A stretch of DNA of 57,562 nucleotides from positions 1-57,562 of the forward strand of contig MNXJ01000069.1 in NCBI GenBank assembly GCA_001872455.1. The letters are read 5' to 3'. The notes under the pieces were generated by a model, which worked only from the letters and a program-made list of their open reading frames with translations, did not search any database and had not been told where the DNA came from. This stretch comes from Anaerolineae bacterium CG2_30_57_67 (GTDB lineage: Bacteria; Chloroflexota; Anaerolineae; Anaerolineales; Villigracilaceae). Shown here piece by piece: positions 8,765 to 16,226 of the stretch. Each line of letters begins with the position of its first letter. The stretch's first letter is position 1. The position numbers and the translations under genes were made by a program.

Positions 8765-9229
8765 TTATATTCCAGCGCCGCCCATCAGGGCATCGTCAAA
8801 AACTTCCTGGCGACGAACTGGCTGACCGCGAAAGGCGGCGGATAAGGTGGTGTTGTCCATCAGACGCGCAGTTTCATTGCGGACATCCAAAAAGACACGG
8901 CGAAAGCGGCAGACGGCTTCCTGGCTACACTGTTCGTACTGATTGGTTGAAACACAATTGATTGGGGCCAGCAACCCATCAAAATAGCGTAAAACCTGTC
9001 CCATGCGGATTTCATCCGGTCTTCTCGAAAGCGTGTAACCGCCGCTTTTTCCAGGCAGGCTGCTGACCCAGCCCTGAGATTTCAAATCAAGCATAATGTG
9101 TTCCAAAAAACGCTTGGGAACGGCATTGCGGGTTGCCAGTTCACGGATTGAAATGGGTTCCTTGCCGTACGCCTCAACCAGCGTCATCAGCACGCGCAAG
9201 GCGTAATCAGATTTTTTGGAAATTTTCAT
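8765..9229 (-). CDS. Rrf2-family transcriptional regulator (IscR/CymR type)
   Basis: A 154-residue winged-helix protein starting MKISKKSDYALRVL, with the Rrf2 wing KSGGYTLSR. Three cysteines at 92, 101 and 107 are in the usual place for an Fe-S cluster in IscR/NsrR relatives. CymR-type members instead sense cysteine synthesis through CysK binding. The gene lies directly upstream of cysK on the same strand, and the same operator is found before both. I infer an autoregulated regulator of cysteine supply or thiol redox. Whether it carries a cluster is open. Confidence 0.92.
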   Translation of the reverse strand: MKISKKSDYALRVLMTLVEAYGKEPISIRELATRNAVPKRFLEHIMLDLKSQGWVSSLPGKSGGYTLSRRPDEIRMGQVLRYFDGLLAPINCVSTNQYEQCSQEAVCRFRRVFLDVRNETARLMDNTTLSAAFRGQPVRRQEVFDDALMGGAGI

Positions 9230-9246
9230 TATGTCTCGTTTTATAT

Positions 9247-9293
9247 ACGACTTATATAGTCGCTATTATGCGACAGTTCAAAACAATTGTCAA
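9247..9293 (-). promoter_or_regulatory. rrf2 promoter with overlapping operator
   Basis: On the minus strand: TTGACA (9288-9293), a 17-base spacer, and CATAAT (9265-9270). This is a near-ideal sigma-70 promoter. Two bases downstream begins the palindrome CGACTATATAAGTCGT (9247-9262) covering the expected start point, a classical place for a repressor to act. Confidence 0.8.
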
Positions 9294-9303
9294 GGCTTTT
9301 GTT

Positions 9304-9417
9304 CTGGTGATTACCCACATCTTTGTTACATCCTGCAAAGCGACATAAATGTCGCACAACGTAGCGCAACATTTATGTCGCTTTGCAAGGCAAAACCAAA
9401 ATGTGGGGCATCACCAA
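9304..9417. mobile_element. MITE-like element, copy 1
   Basis: A 114-bp non-coding element. Its left end CTGGTGATTACCCAC (9304-9318) is the imperfect inverse of the right end GTGGGGCATCACCAA (9403-9417). Inside are GCGACATAAATGTCGC (9340-9355) and a second, inverted near-copy (about 9364-9381). A second element with the same ends lies at 11706-11802. No transposase and no clear target duplication were seen. It starts about 10 bases upstream of the -35 box of rrf2. Confidence 0.7.
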
Positions 9418-9435
9418 TTTTTCTGTCTAAAATGT

Positions 9436-10635
9436 TTATTCATGATTTGCATTACCTGCCATTGCCGTAACCTGACGCGCCTGCTGAACGTGAACCCGGT
9501 CGTGCTCGGCAAAAAAAGCAACCAGTTCACGCAAATGCGTTGGGCCAAAAATCGTATGGCGCGCGCTGCGCTCCCACTGTGCGGGGGTCAGCGCGCGCAG
9601 TGTTTCCAGCAGGCGCAGACGCGCCGCCAGGTACGCATCCAGCGCCGCCGCGCCGTCCTGATGCAAATAATCGCGTTCTTCGGCCCAGGGGTCGGTCACC
9701 TGCCCGGCGATGAAAGCGTTTTCTTCACGCAAAACCGCCGCAATGCGCGGCAGATTGACTTCGAGTTCGACATCGCGCAGATGGCAGAAAATTTCCGTCA
9801 GCGCCCATTCGCCGGAGGCGGGGCGCTCGGCCCATTGAGCGGAATCCAGCTGGCGGCTGAGGCTATGCAGGGCAGCGGCGTTGCCCATCAGCAGGGGAAT
9901 CAGCGCTTCGGGCGCGGAAAAATCCACTTTGAGCGAGTTTAAATCTACCGTCTGAAAATAGTGGCGCAAATCTGCCAGCGAGCCGCCCGGGGCGGAAGCG
10001 CCATCGGCGGGGGCCAGCCAGAAGACGGGCAATCCCGCCTTGCGGGCGGGGAGAATGTCGCGCTCGAGGCTGTCGCCGACCATCAGCACGGGGTCATTTT
10101 CCCAGCCGAGCGCATTCAAAAATTCTGCATAGTAGGCGACGGAGGCTTTGGCGAAGTGGAAGGTTTGAAAATCAGAAATCAGCGCGAAGGGGTATTTTTC
10201 GGGCGGCAAACCGGCCCAGCGCAGGCGGTGCAAAATGGCTTTGCGCGGGAAAAGCGGGTCGGTGGCGATGGCGATGCGCCAGCCTTGCGCAAAAGCCCAT
10301 TCGACCAGCGCGACGGCGTCGGGGCGGGGGCGGGTGAGCGGCTGCAGGCTGGGAAAAACGTTGTCGTAGAAATCGTCCAGGTCGGCGGCCAGGTCGGGTT
10401 GGGTGAGGCCCAACGGCGGGTAAAAGCGGGCGCTGAAAACCTGTTCGAGGGTCTGGTCGAGGCGGACACTGGCGTACATGCGCCGGGTGCTGGCGGCCAG
10501 TTCGGTCAATAATTTTTCGGGCGGAATGCGTCCCGCCAGGTGGGCGGCCAGTTTTTGAAAATAAGCCGAAATAAAGGCTTCGATGTTGGAATCGAGCAGG
10601 GTGTCGTCGAGGTCGAGCAGCAGGGTGAAGGTCAT
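9436..10635 (-). CDS. HAD hydrolase fused to a DinB-like domain
   Basis: A 399-residue protein. The N-terminal half is a HAD phosphatase: DLDDT with D8 and D10 as nucleophile and acid/base, and VGDSLERDI for the metal site. From about residue 250 there is a DinB/DUF664-like four-helix domain, with conserved His in CHLRDVE and AEHDRVH that usually bind a metal ion. The ATG at 10635 overlaps the upstream stop (ATGA). The fusion puts a small-molecule phosphatase together with a metal/thiol-linked domain; the substrate is unknown. Confidence 0.82.
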   Translation of the reverse strand: MTFTLLLDLDDTLLDSNIEAFISAYFQKLAAHLAGRIPPEKLLTELAASTRRMYASVRLDQTLEQVFSARFYPPLGLTQPDLAADLDDFYDNVFPSLQPLTRPRPDAVALVEWAFAQGWRIAIATDPLFPRKAILHRLRWAGLPPEKYPFALISDFQTFHFAKASVAYYAEFLNALGWENDPVLMVGDSLERDILPARKAGLPVFWLAPADGASAPGGSLADLRHYFQTVDLNSLKVDFSAPEALIPLLMGNAAALHSLSRQLDSAQWAERPASGEWALTEIFCHLRDVELEVNLPRIAAVLREENAFIAGQVTDPWAEERDYLHQDGAAALDAYLAARLRLLETLRALTPAQWERSARHTIFGPTHLRELVAFFAEHDRVHVQQARQVTAMAGNANHE

Positions 10636-10961
10636 TTTTTCACGTCGAAAATGGGCGGCAGGGGGTGGCATTCGCCGCAGCCGATGTGCGGCTCGGCGAC
10701 GGCGCGTTTGTTTTTCTCGCACCAGGCAGATATTTGGACGCGGCGCTGAAAAACGGCGCTGAAAGGGCGGCCAACGCTGGCATGCAGCGTCAGATTTGGG
10801 CAGGCGTTGGCGCGGGTGATGCCGGGAACCGGGCAGGTTTTGCACAAATCCGGCGACCAGGGCTGTCCGGCGGCTTTGAGCAAGCGGCATTCTTCGAGCG
10901 AACGTCCGCGAAAGTAGTCGCCATAAAAATATTGGCAGTCAATTCCGGTGGGAGTTTTCAT
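10632..10961 (-). CDS. Small Cys-rich protein of unknown function
   Basis: A 109-residue protein that I do not recognise as a named family. It contains eight cysteines, arranged as C..YFYGDYFRGR..EC, LCKTCPVP, ANACPN, WCEKN and GCGECH, which suggests one or two bound metal ions or an Fe-S cluster. A longer reading from 11045 exists, but the ATG at 10961 begins the conserved-looking part. Its stop overlaps the HAD-DinB start, so they are translated together. Confidence 0.65.
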   Translation of the reverse strand: MKTPTGIDCQYFYGDYFRGRSLEECRLLKAAGQPWSPDLCKTCPVPGITRANACPNLTLHASVGRPFSAVFQRRVQISAWCEKNKRAVAEPHIGCGECHPLPPIFDVKK

Positions 10962-10988
10962 GGGCTGAATTATACGCAAGCGTTTAAT

Positions 10989-11027
10989 AAAGAAACAGGC
11001 CGCCAGTGAAGAATCACCTGCGGCCTG
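10989..11027 (-). terminator. Rho-independent terminator after efp
   Basis: On the minus strand, a 14-base arm CAGGCCGCAGGTGA pairs with TCACTGGCGGCCTG (one mismatch) around loop TTCT. TTTCTTT follows. It lies 22 bases beyond the efp stop and ahead of the Cys-rich gene. Confidence 0.85.
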
Positions 11028-11048
11028 AGATGATTTGCCAGACAAAAG

Positions 11049-11606
11049 CTAGACGCGGGTGACGTATTCGCCGGTGCGCGTGTCCACGCGGATGGTGTCG
11101 CCGACTTTGACAAAGTTGGGGACCTGAATGTCAATGCCGGTTTCGACGCCCACTTTTTTGGTAACGCCGGTGGCGGTATCGCCGCGCACAGCAGTTTCAG
11201 CGGAGATGACTTTCAAATCAATCGAGGTGGGCAATTCAATATCGAGCGCCGCGCCCTGATAGAAAGTGATTTTGCACTCCATGCCTTCTTTGAGAAAACC
11301 GGCAGTTTCGCCAACCGTCTTGGCCGAGACAGCCGGCTGCTCAAAAGTGTCGTTATCCATAAAGTAGAAATTGTCGCCGTCGTTGTAGAGATATTGAACG
11401 TTATGGAAATCGAGGCGCACATCTTCCACCCGGTCACCAGATTGGAAGGTTTTTTCGATGTTGGCGCCGGTTTTCAGGTTGCGGGCTTTAATGCGGATGG
11501 TAGCATTGCCGCGTCCCGGTTTGTGGTGGGCATATTCCAAAACTTTGAAGAGATGGCCGTCATACTCGAACGTGACGCCTTTGCGAAGATCATTTACATC
11601 AATCAT
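11049..11606 (-). CDS. efp: Elongation factor P
   Basis: A 185-residue three-domain translation factor that rescues ribosomes stalled on polyproline. The length and the C-terminal OB domain (GDTIRVDTRTGEYVTRV) are typical. The tip of the loop in domain I reads HHKPGRGNA, so the residue normally modified in other bacteria (Lys34 in E. coli) is Arg32. Arg-tip EF-Ps are known from EarP-containing bacteria, but the surrounding sequence is different here. It has its own terminator downstream, and AAAGGAA lies upstream of the ATG. Confidence 0.96.
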   Translation of the reverse strand: MIDVNDLRKGVTFEYDGHLFKVLEYAHHKPGRGNATIRIKARNLKTGANIEKTFQSGDRVEDVRLDFHNVQYLYNDGDNFYFMDNDTFEQPAVSAKTVGETAGFLKEGMECKITFYQGAALDIELPTSIDLKVISAETAVRGDTATGVTKKVGVETGIDIQVPNFVKVGDTIRVDTRTGEYVTRV

Positions 11607-11705
11607 GCTTTCATTCTTTCCTTTGTGATTTTATTCTGGACGGCGGGATTATAGCGCATGTGAACAATGGCGGCAAGCGCAGGTTTAACTGCAATACTAT
11701 TTAGT

Positions 11706-11802
11706 CTGGTGATTACCCACGAGTCGCCAATTCTCGTCCTGCGGACAAAAGCGACATAAATGTCGCTTTGCGGGGTAGAGTAAAGCTGTGGGGTATCACC
11801 AG
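11706..11802. mobile_element. MITE-like element, copy 2
   Basis: A 97-bp element with ends CTGGTGATTACCCAC (11706-11720) and GTGGGGTATCACCAG (11788-11802), and a central palindrome GCGACATAAATGTCGC (11751-11766). It has the same ends and core as the element at 9304-9417 but a shorter inside (one core palindrome, not two). It lies between the efp and antiporter starts. Confidence 0.75.
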
Positions 11803-11813
11803 GCTGCTCGCTA

Positions 11814-11842
11814 TTGACACCAATTGCTTTTTGCATTAAAAA
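11814..11842 (+). promoter_or_regulatory. Candidate promoter of the antiporter gene
   Basis: TTGACA (11814-11819), a 17-base spacer, and TAAAAA (11837-11842). Only nine bases separate it from the ATG and no Shine-Dalgarno is visible, so the mRNA would be leaderless or nearly so. Confidence 0.5.
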
Positions 11843-11851
11843 CCTTTTGCC

Positions 11852-13159
11852 ATGACTCCTTTTCTGCAACTACTACTCGCGCTAGTTGTTCTCCTGGTCG
11901 CTGCTAAACTAACCGGGTTGCTGGCGATTCGCCTGCATCAGCCCTCGGTGCTGGGAGAATTACTGGCAGGCATTTTGCTTGGCCCGTCGGCTTTGCATCT
12001 CTTGGCCTGGCCGATTTTTAGCGATTCTGGCGGGCTGGAACATATTCTGGCCGAACTGGGCGAAATTGGCGTTTTATTGTTGATGTTCATTGCCGGGCTG
12101 GAATTGCATCTCTCCGAGCTGCGCAGCAACCTAAAAGTAGCCGGGCTAGGCGGAACGTTGGGCGTACTATTGCCGCTCCTGCTGGGCTGGTTAACCGGCC
12201 TGGTTTTTGGCATGGAGCAATCAGCAGCGATTTTCCTGGGGCTGGTGATGGGCGCCACCTCCGTCAGCATTTCGGCGCAAACGCTGATGGAATTGAACGC
12301 GCTCAAAACCCGCGTGGGGCTGGGCTTGCTCGGCGCGGCGGTTTTTGACGATATTCTGGCAATTTTCCTGCTTTCGGCGTTTTTTGCGCTGACTTCCGGC
12401 ACGGGCGGCCTGCTAGAAATCGTTTGGGTGTTCGCGCGCATGGCGCTGTTTTTTGCGCTGGCTTTTGGCTTTGGCCTGTGGCTGTTGCCGCGCGTCATCC
12501 GCGTCACGCGCAACCTGCCCATCAGCCAGGGGATTTTGACGCTGGCGCTGGTGACGATTTTTGGCTACGGGCTGGCAGCGGAAACAGTCGGACAGATGGC
12601 CGCCATCACCGGGGCCTTCATCGCCGGGCTGATGTTTGCCCGCACGCCGGAGAAAGAGACGCTCACCCCGCGTATTTCGGCGCTGGCGTACGGCTTTTTC
12701 GTCCCACTTTTTTTTGTGGGGATTGGGCTGAATACCGAAATTCCCCTTGGCGCGAAAACACTAACGCTTTCGCTGGTGGTCATTTTGGTGGCAATTTTTT
12801 CCAAGTGGCTGGGTGTTGGCGTGGGCGCGCGTCTGGCAGGTTTTTCGTGGCGCGAGAGCGTTCAGCTGGGCATGGGCATGGTTTCGCGCGGTGAAGTCGG
12901 GCTGATTGTCGCCAGCGCCGGGGCGCGCGCCGGGCTGGTCAGTGAAGGCGAATTTGCCGCCGTCGTCGGCATGGTGATTGTCAGCACACTGGTCACGCCG
13001 CCCGCTTTACGCGCCTTGTTTCAACTACCCGAAGACTGGTCGCCGCCATTTCCACGCTTTAAAAGACGAGTGCGCCCCAAACCGGTTCAGCCCGCTAATG
13101 CGGAACATCCCGGCACAACCAATACCGAAGAGAAAGTGGCGTCCAAGGAGCAAACATGA
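11852..13159 (+). CDS. Kef/CPA2-type cation:proton antiporter
   Basis: A 435-residue membrane protein with about 12-13 helices, starting with the family phrase HQPSVLGELLAGILLGP. The CPA2 core is visible: GATSVSISAQTL, and the ion-binding AVFDDILAIF with a DD pair. The C-terminal 40 residues are short, basic and cytoplasmic. There is no TrkA-N (NAD-binding) domain as in KefC, so regulation must come from elsewhere. The next gene, a PII-like protein, overlaps by four bases (ATGA) and is the natural candidate. Whether the cation is Na+ or K+ cannot be told. Confidence 0.9.
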   Translation: MTPFLQLLLALVVLLVAAKLTGLLAIRLHQPSVLGELLAGILLGPSALHLLAWPIFSDSGGLEHILAELGEIGVLLLMFIAGLELHLSELRSNLKVAGLGGTLGVLLPLLLGWLTGLVFGMEQSAAIFLGLVMGATSVSISAQTLMELNALKTRVGLGLLGAAVFDDILAIFLLSAFFALTSGTGGLLEIVWVFARMALFFALAFGFGLWLLPRVIRVTRNLPISQGILTLALVTIFGYGLAAETVGQMAAITGAFIAGLMFARTPEKETLTPRISALAYGFFVPLFFVGIGLNTEIPLGAKTLTLSLVVILVAIFSKWLGVGVGARLAGFSWRESVQLGMGMVSRGEVGLIVASAGARAGLVSEGEFAAVVGMVIVSTLVTPPALRALFQLPEDWSPPFPRFKRRVRPKPVQPANAEHPGTTNTEEKVASKEQT

Positions 13160-13506
13160 GTCTCATCCTTTTTGTTTTGCATGACCCCGAAAAGCTTCAA
13201 CAGGTCTTGGCCGCCTGGGAATCCTGCGGCATTCCTGGCGCATCAGTGTTATACAACACCGGGCTGGGCGCGATTCGCCAGCACGAGGGCCTGCGCGACG
13301 ACATTCCGCTGATTCCCTCGCTGAGCGATTTCTTCTCGCACCCGGAGCATCACGGGCGGACGATTTTTTCGATTGTGCCGGATGACGCCATCGTGCCCGC
13401 GCTTGTGCGCGCCACCGAAGAGGTAGTCGGCGACCTGAACGAGCCGAACAACGGCATTCTGGCAGTTTTACCCATCAGCCAGGTGTACGGCCTGAGAAAA
13501 CGATAA
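13156..13506 (+). CDS. Small PII-like protein coupled to the antiporter
   Basis: A 116-residue soluble protein. A beta strand followed by a helix at the start (LILFVLHDPEKLQQVLAAWESCGIPGASVLY) and the closing VVGDLNEPNNGILAVLPI fit the ferredoxin-like fold of PII/CutA-type trimers. No T-loop uridylylation Tyr motif is evident. Start and stop overlap with the antiporter gene, so the two are translationally coupled. By analogy with other transporter-associated PII-like proteins it probably gates the antiporter in response to a ligand. Fold and role are inferred. Confidence 0.65.
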   Translation: MSLILFVLHDPEKLQQVLAAWESCGIPGASVLYNTGLGAIRQHEGLRDDIPLIPSLSDFFSHPEHHGRTIFSIVPDDAIVPALVRATEEVVGDLNEPNNGILAVLPISQVYGLRKR

Positions 13507-13532
13507 CAACATTCAGTGGAAAAATCTCTTTT

Positions 13533-13574
13533 GCAGGGGCGCGCCAATTCGGTTCCGCCCCTGCGACGTTTTTT
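13533..13574 (+). terminator. Rho-independent terminator / GC-rich hairpin
   Basis: Arms GCAGGGGCG (13533-13541) and CGCCCCTGC (13556-13564), a 14-base loop, then GACGTTTTTT. A partial copy of the left arm (TTGCAGGGGC) recurs at 13609, so the hairpin may belong to a dispersed repeat reused as a terminator. Confidence 0.65.
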
Positions 13575-13668
13575 CATTCATTCCGTAAAATAGAGACGAA
13601 TGTCATTTGCAGGGGCTGTGAAAAAATGCTACACTCGAAATCAGGTTGATATTTTGATGGAGGCTGGC

Positions 13669-14070
13669 ATGGGAAAAATTTTTGCTTTTATCGGCGCGGG
13701 CGTTTTGTTTTTGGTTTCGTTTTGTTTTTTGGGGTACGCCGCTCTGGCGTTGATTGGTTCCACCGACCCGGCAAGTGGTTCGTCCAGTTGGGTTGGGTTG
13801 GGTGGTGTTTTGGGCGTGATTGGCTTGTTTTTGGCGGGCGGCGGCGCATTTCTGATTTGGGTCGGGCTGCGCGGCCAAAAAACCGAAGTCGTGCAGCAGG
13901 TGACGATGCAGGTGGATTTGCCCGGTGAAACCAAAGTGGAGCAAATGAAATGTCGCTCGTGCGGCGGAGTGATTTCGTCCAGCGATATTAAATTGATGGC
14001 GGGCGCGCCGGTGGTGACCTGCCCGTACTGCCAGTCTACCTATTCGCTGACCGAAGAACCCAAGTGGTGA
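13669..14070 (+). CDS. Small membrane protein with C-terminal zinc ribbon
   Basis: A 133-residue protein with two hydrophobic helices (about 3-25 and 40-63), a charged linker and a C-terminal zinc ribbon formed by CRSCGG and CPYCQS. I chose the ATG at 13669 for the GGAGG at 13659-13663; longer starts lack a ribosome site. It lies 16 bases before the DUF2207-like gene, so it is in the same operon. The ribbon should face the cytoplasm. The function is unknown. Confidence 0.75.
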   Translation: MGKIFAFIGAGVLFLVSFCFLGYAALALIGSTDPASGSSSWVGLGGVLGVIGLFLAGGGAFLIWVGLRGQKTEVVQQVTMQVDLPGETKVEQMKCRSCGGVISSSDIKLMAGAPVVTCPYCQSTYSLTEEPKW

Positions 14071-14086
14071 GTGGCGGAGGCATACC

Positions 14087-15763
14087 ATGAAATATCGCAT
14101 CTATTCTTTTTTGATGACCATTTTGCTGGCGCTGGGCGTGACCTCGGCGGCGCTGGCGCAGAGTTACTCGTTTCGTGTGCCGAAGGAAGTGGTGCGCGTC
14201 TTCGTCAACGCCGATGGCACGCTGGCGCTGGATTATGTTTTTGAATTTCAAAATGAATCCGGCGCACATGCGATCGATTTTGTGGATGTGGGTCTACCGA
14301 ACAGTAATTACGATTTCAACAGCATTTCAGCGGATGTGGATGGAGTCCCCGTCAGCATTTCCAGCGACTATCAGGGGGATGGCGGCTCCGGCGTTTCGGT
14401 GGACATGGGCGGCCAGGCGATTGCGCCCGGCCAGAGCGGGGTGGTGCATGTGCATGTGGGCAAAGTGGAGCGCATGATTTTCCCCGACGATGCGGATGAG
14501 ACCTACGCCAGCATGGAATTTATGCCGACCTATTTCGGCTCGGCCTACGTCAACGGGCAGACAAATTTGACGATGATTCTGATTTTGCCCTCCGGGGTGA
14601 CGTCGGATCAGCCGCGCTACCACCCGGCGCGTGGCGGCTGGCCTGGCGCCAGCGAGCCGGTGATTGCTCAAAACAGTCAGGGCAACCTCACCTACACCTG
14701 GCAAAGCGACAGCGCCAGCGCCGCCGGTCAGTACACTTTCGGCGCCTCCTTCCCGGCCAGCGCCGTGCCCGAAAGCGCCATCGTGCGCACGACCGCCTTC
14801 GATTTGCTGCTGGGCGGAATTGCCGCCGTAGTAGTGGGCGGGTTCTTCAACATTCTGCCGTTTTGCTGTTTCGGTGGTTTTTTCTTCGGCCTGCCCATTT
14901 TGGGCGCAGTACAGGAACGTAAGCGCAAATTGCAATACATGTCGCCGAAAATTTCCATCGAAGGGCACGGCATCAAACGTGGGCTGACAGCGGTGGAAGC
15001 GGCGGTGCTGATGGAAACCCCGCTCGACAAAGTGATGACGATGATTTTGTTCGGCGTCGTCAAAAAAGGCGCGGCAGAAGTGGTGCGCCGCGACCCGCTG
15101 CAGCTCAAAATCTCGGAGCCCCAACCCGAAAATTTGCGCGGCTACGAAAAGAGTTTCGTGGCAGCCTTTGCCAAGCCCGACGCCGCGCGCCGCAAGGATT
15201 TACAGGCGCTGGTGGTGGAACTGGTGCGCAGCGTGGAAGAGAAGATGAAAGGCTTCAGCAAAAAAGAAACGCAGGAATATTACAAATCCATCAACGACCG
15301 CGCCTGGACGCAAATTGAAGCCGCCAACACGCCCGAAGTCAAAAGCCAGATGGCTGAGGAAGCGCTCGAATGGACGATGCTCGATAAAAATTATGATGAC
15401 CGTTCGCGCCGCGTCTTCACCGGCCCGATGTACGCGCCGCTTTGGTGGGGACGCTATGACCCTGGTTACGGCGGCAGCGCGGCTTCCGGCTCTGGCGGCG
15501 GCTCGGCGCCCATGTCCATGCCGACTACCAGCGGCGGACGCACCGCCCTGCCGGGCGCGGCGTTTGCCTCCAGCGTCATCACCAACACCCAAACATTTGC
15601 TCAAAAAGTGTTGGGCGGCACCGATACCTTCACGCAGGGCATCACCAAAGTCACCAATCCGCCGCCGGTATCGACTTCCAGCGGTGGTGGACATTCGGGT
15701 GGCGGCGGATGCGCCTGCGCCTGTGCCGGTTGCGCCTGCGCCTGTGCTGGCGGCGGACGGTAA
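14087..15763 (+). CDS. DUF2207-like membrane protein with Cys-Ala tail
   Basis: A 558-residue protein. A signal peptide (1-24, ending ALAQ) is followed by an exported beta-rich domain (about 25-230). Next come one or two membrane helices (about 238-282, with CC in ILPFCCFGGFF) and a cytoplasmic region (about 290-460). A Gly/Ser-rich stretch leads into the last 17 residues CACACAGCACACAGGGR, with six cysteines alternating with alanine. The layout matches DUF2207-type predicted membrane proteins, which usually end in Gly-rich tails. The regular Cys tail could bind metal, or could be a substrate for modification by the radical SAM enzyme encoded 463 bases downstream. The latter is my hypothesis. 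Confidence 0.75.
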   Translation: MKYRIYSFLMTILLALGVTSAALAQSYSFRVPKEVVRVFVNADGTLALDYVFEFQNESGAHAIDFVDVGLPNSNYDFNSISADVDGVPVSISSDYQGDGGSGVSVDMGGQAIAPGQSGVVHVHVGKVERMIFPDDADETYASMEFMPTYFGSAYVNGQTNLTMILILPSGVTSDQPRYHPARGGWPGASEPVIAQNSQGNLTYTWQSDSASAAGQYTFGASFPASAVPESAIVRTTAFDLLLGGIAAVVVGGFFNILPFCCFGGFFFGLPILGAVQERKRKLQYMSPKISIEGHGIKRGLTAVEAAVLMETPLDKVMTMILFGVVKKGAAEVVRRDPLQLKISEPQPENLRGYEKSFVAAFAKPDAARRKDLQALVVELVRSVEEKMKGFSKKETQEYYKSINDRAWTQIEAANTPEVKSQMAEEALEWTMLDKNYDDRSRRVFTGPMYAPLWWGRYDPGYGGSAASGSGGGSAPMSMPTTSGGRTALPGAAFASSVITNTQTFAQKVLGGTDTFTQGITKVTNPPPVSTSSGGGHSGGGGCACACAGCACACAGGGR

Positions 15764-16226
15764 ATGCGCAAAAATCAGGAGGTTTCGGGTTCCAACGTTT
15801 CCTACAAAATTAAATAGCTGATATTACACAGCAAGAACTCTGTGGCGCGACATTTATGTCGCGGTTGTGCCAAAGAAACCGGACAGGTGTATTTTTAGGA
15901 CTATTTGAAAGACTTCAGGTTTCTGAAAATTGGCTGACGTCAATTTTTAGAGTCTTGCCGAAAAACGGGGCAGGTTGGGCAGGCCCGCGCAAATCGCAGA
16001 TTTGCGCCACCGTTGGCGGCCCATTTTGCCAATCTTTTGGACGGGTTCTTCTCTGTTCAGCGCCTATTCAACAGCTCTAAAATTTCAACTTTCCGGTTTC
16101 TGCGACGCAACCGTGTGGAGCAAGTCTCTGACTTGCCCGCGCAAATCGCAGATTTGCGCCACTGGTTCTTGTTGCGCAACATCAGTTAAATAAATTTCAA
16201 CTTTATAGATTTGGACGAGGTAAACG
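15764..16226. repeat. Non-coding 463-bp stretch with five hairpin repeats
   Basis: There is no convincing gene here. Contents: GCGACATTTATGTCGC (15847-15862); arms GCGCAAATC/GATTTGCGC with loop GCA twice (15987-16007 and 16139-16159); and GCAAGTC/GACTTGC with loop TCT (16120-16136). In addition, CGCGCAAATC... is flanked by GCCCG and CCAC in both copies. Short open frames across it consist mostly of repeat sequence. A promoter for the radical SAM gene should lie near its right end. Confidence 0.75.

Noticed and set aside
11603-11869. 88-codon minus-strand frame between efp and the antiporter
   Set aside because: It reads through the MITE-like element and the antiporter promoter; no recognisable product.
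15856-16193. Two small overlapping frames that might encode a Cys-containing precursor peptide for the radical SAM enzyme
   Set aside because: Their sequence is mostly translated hairpin repeats (KSQICAT in both), with no good ribosome site or leader-core layout.
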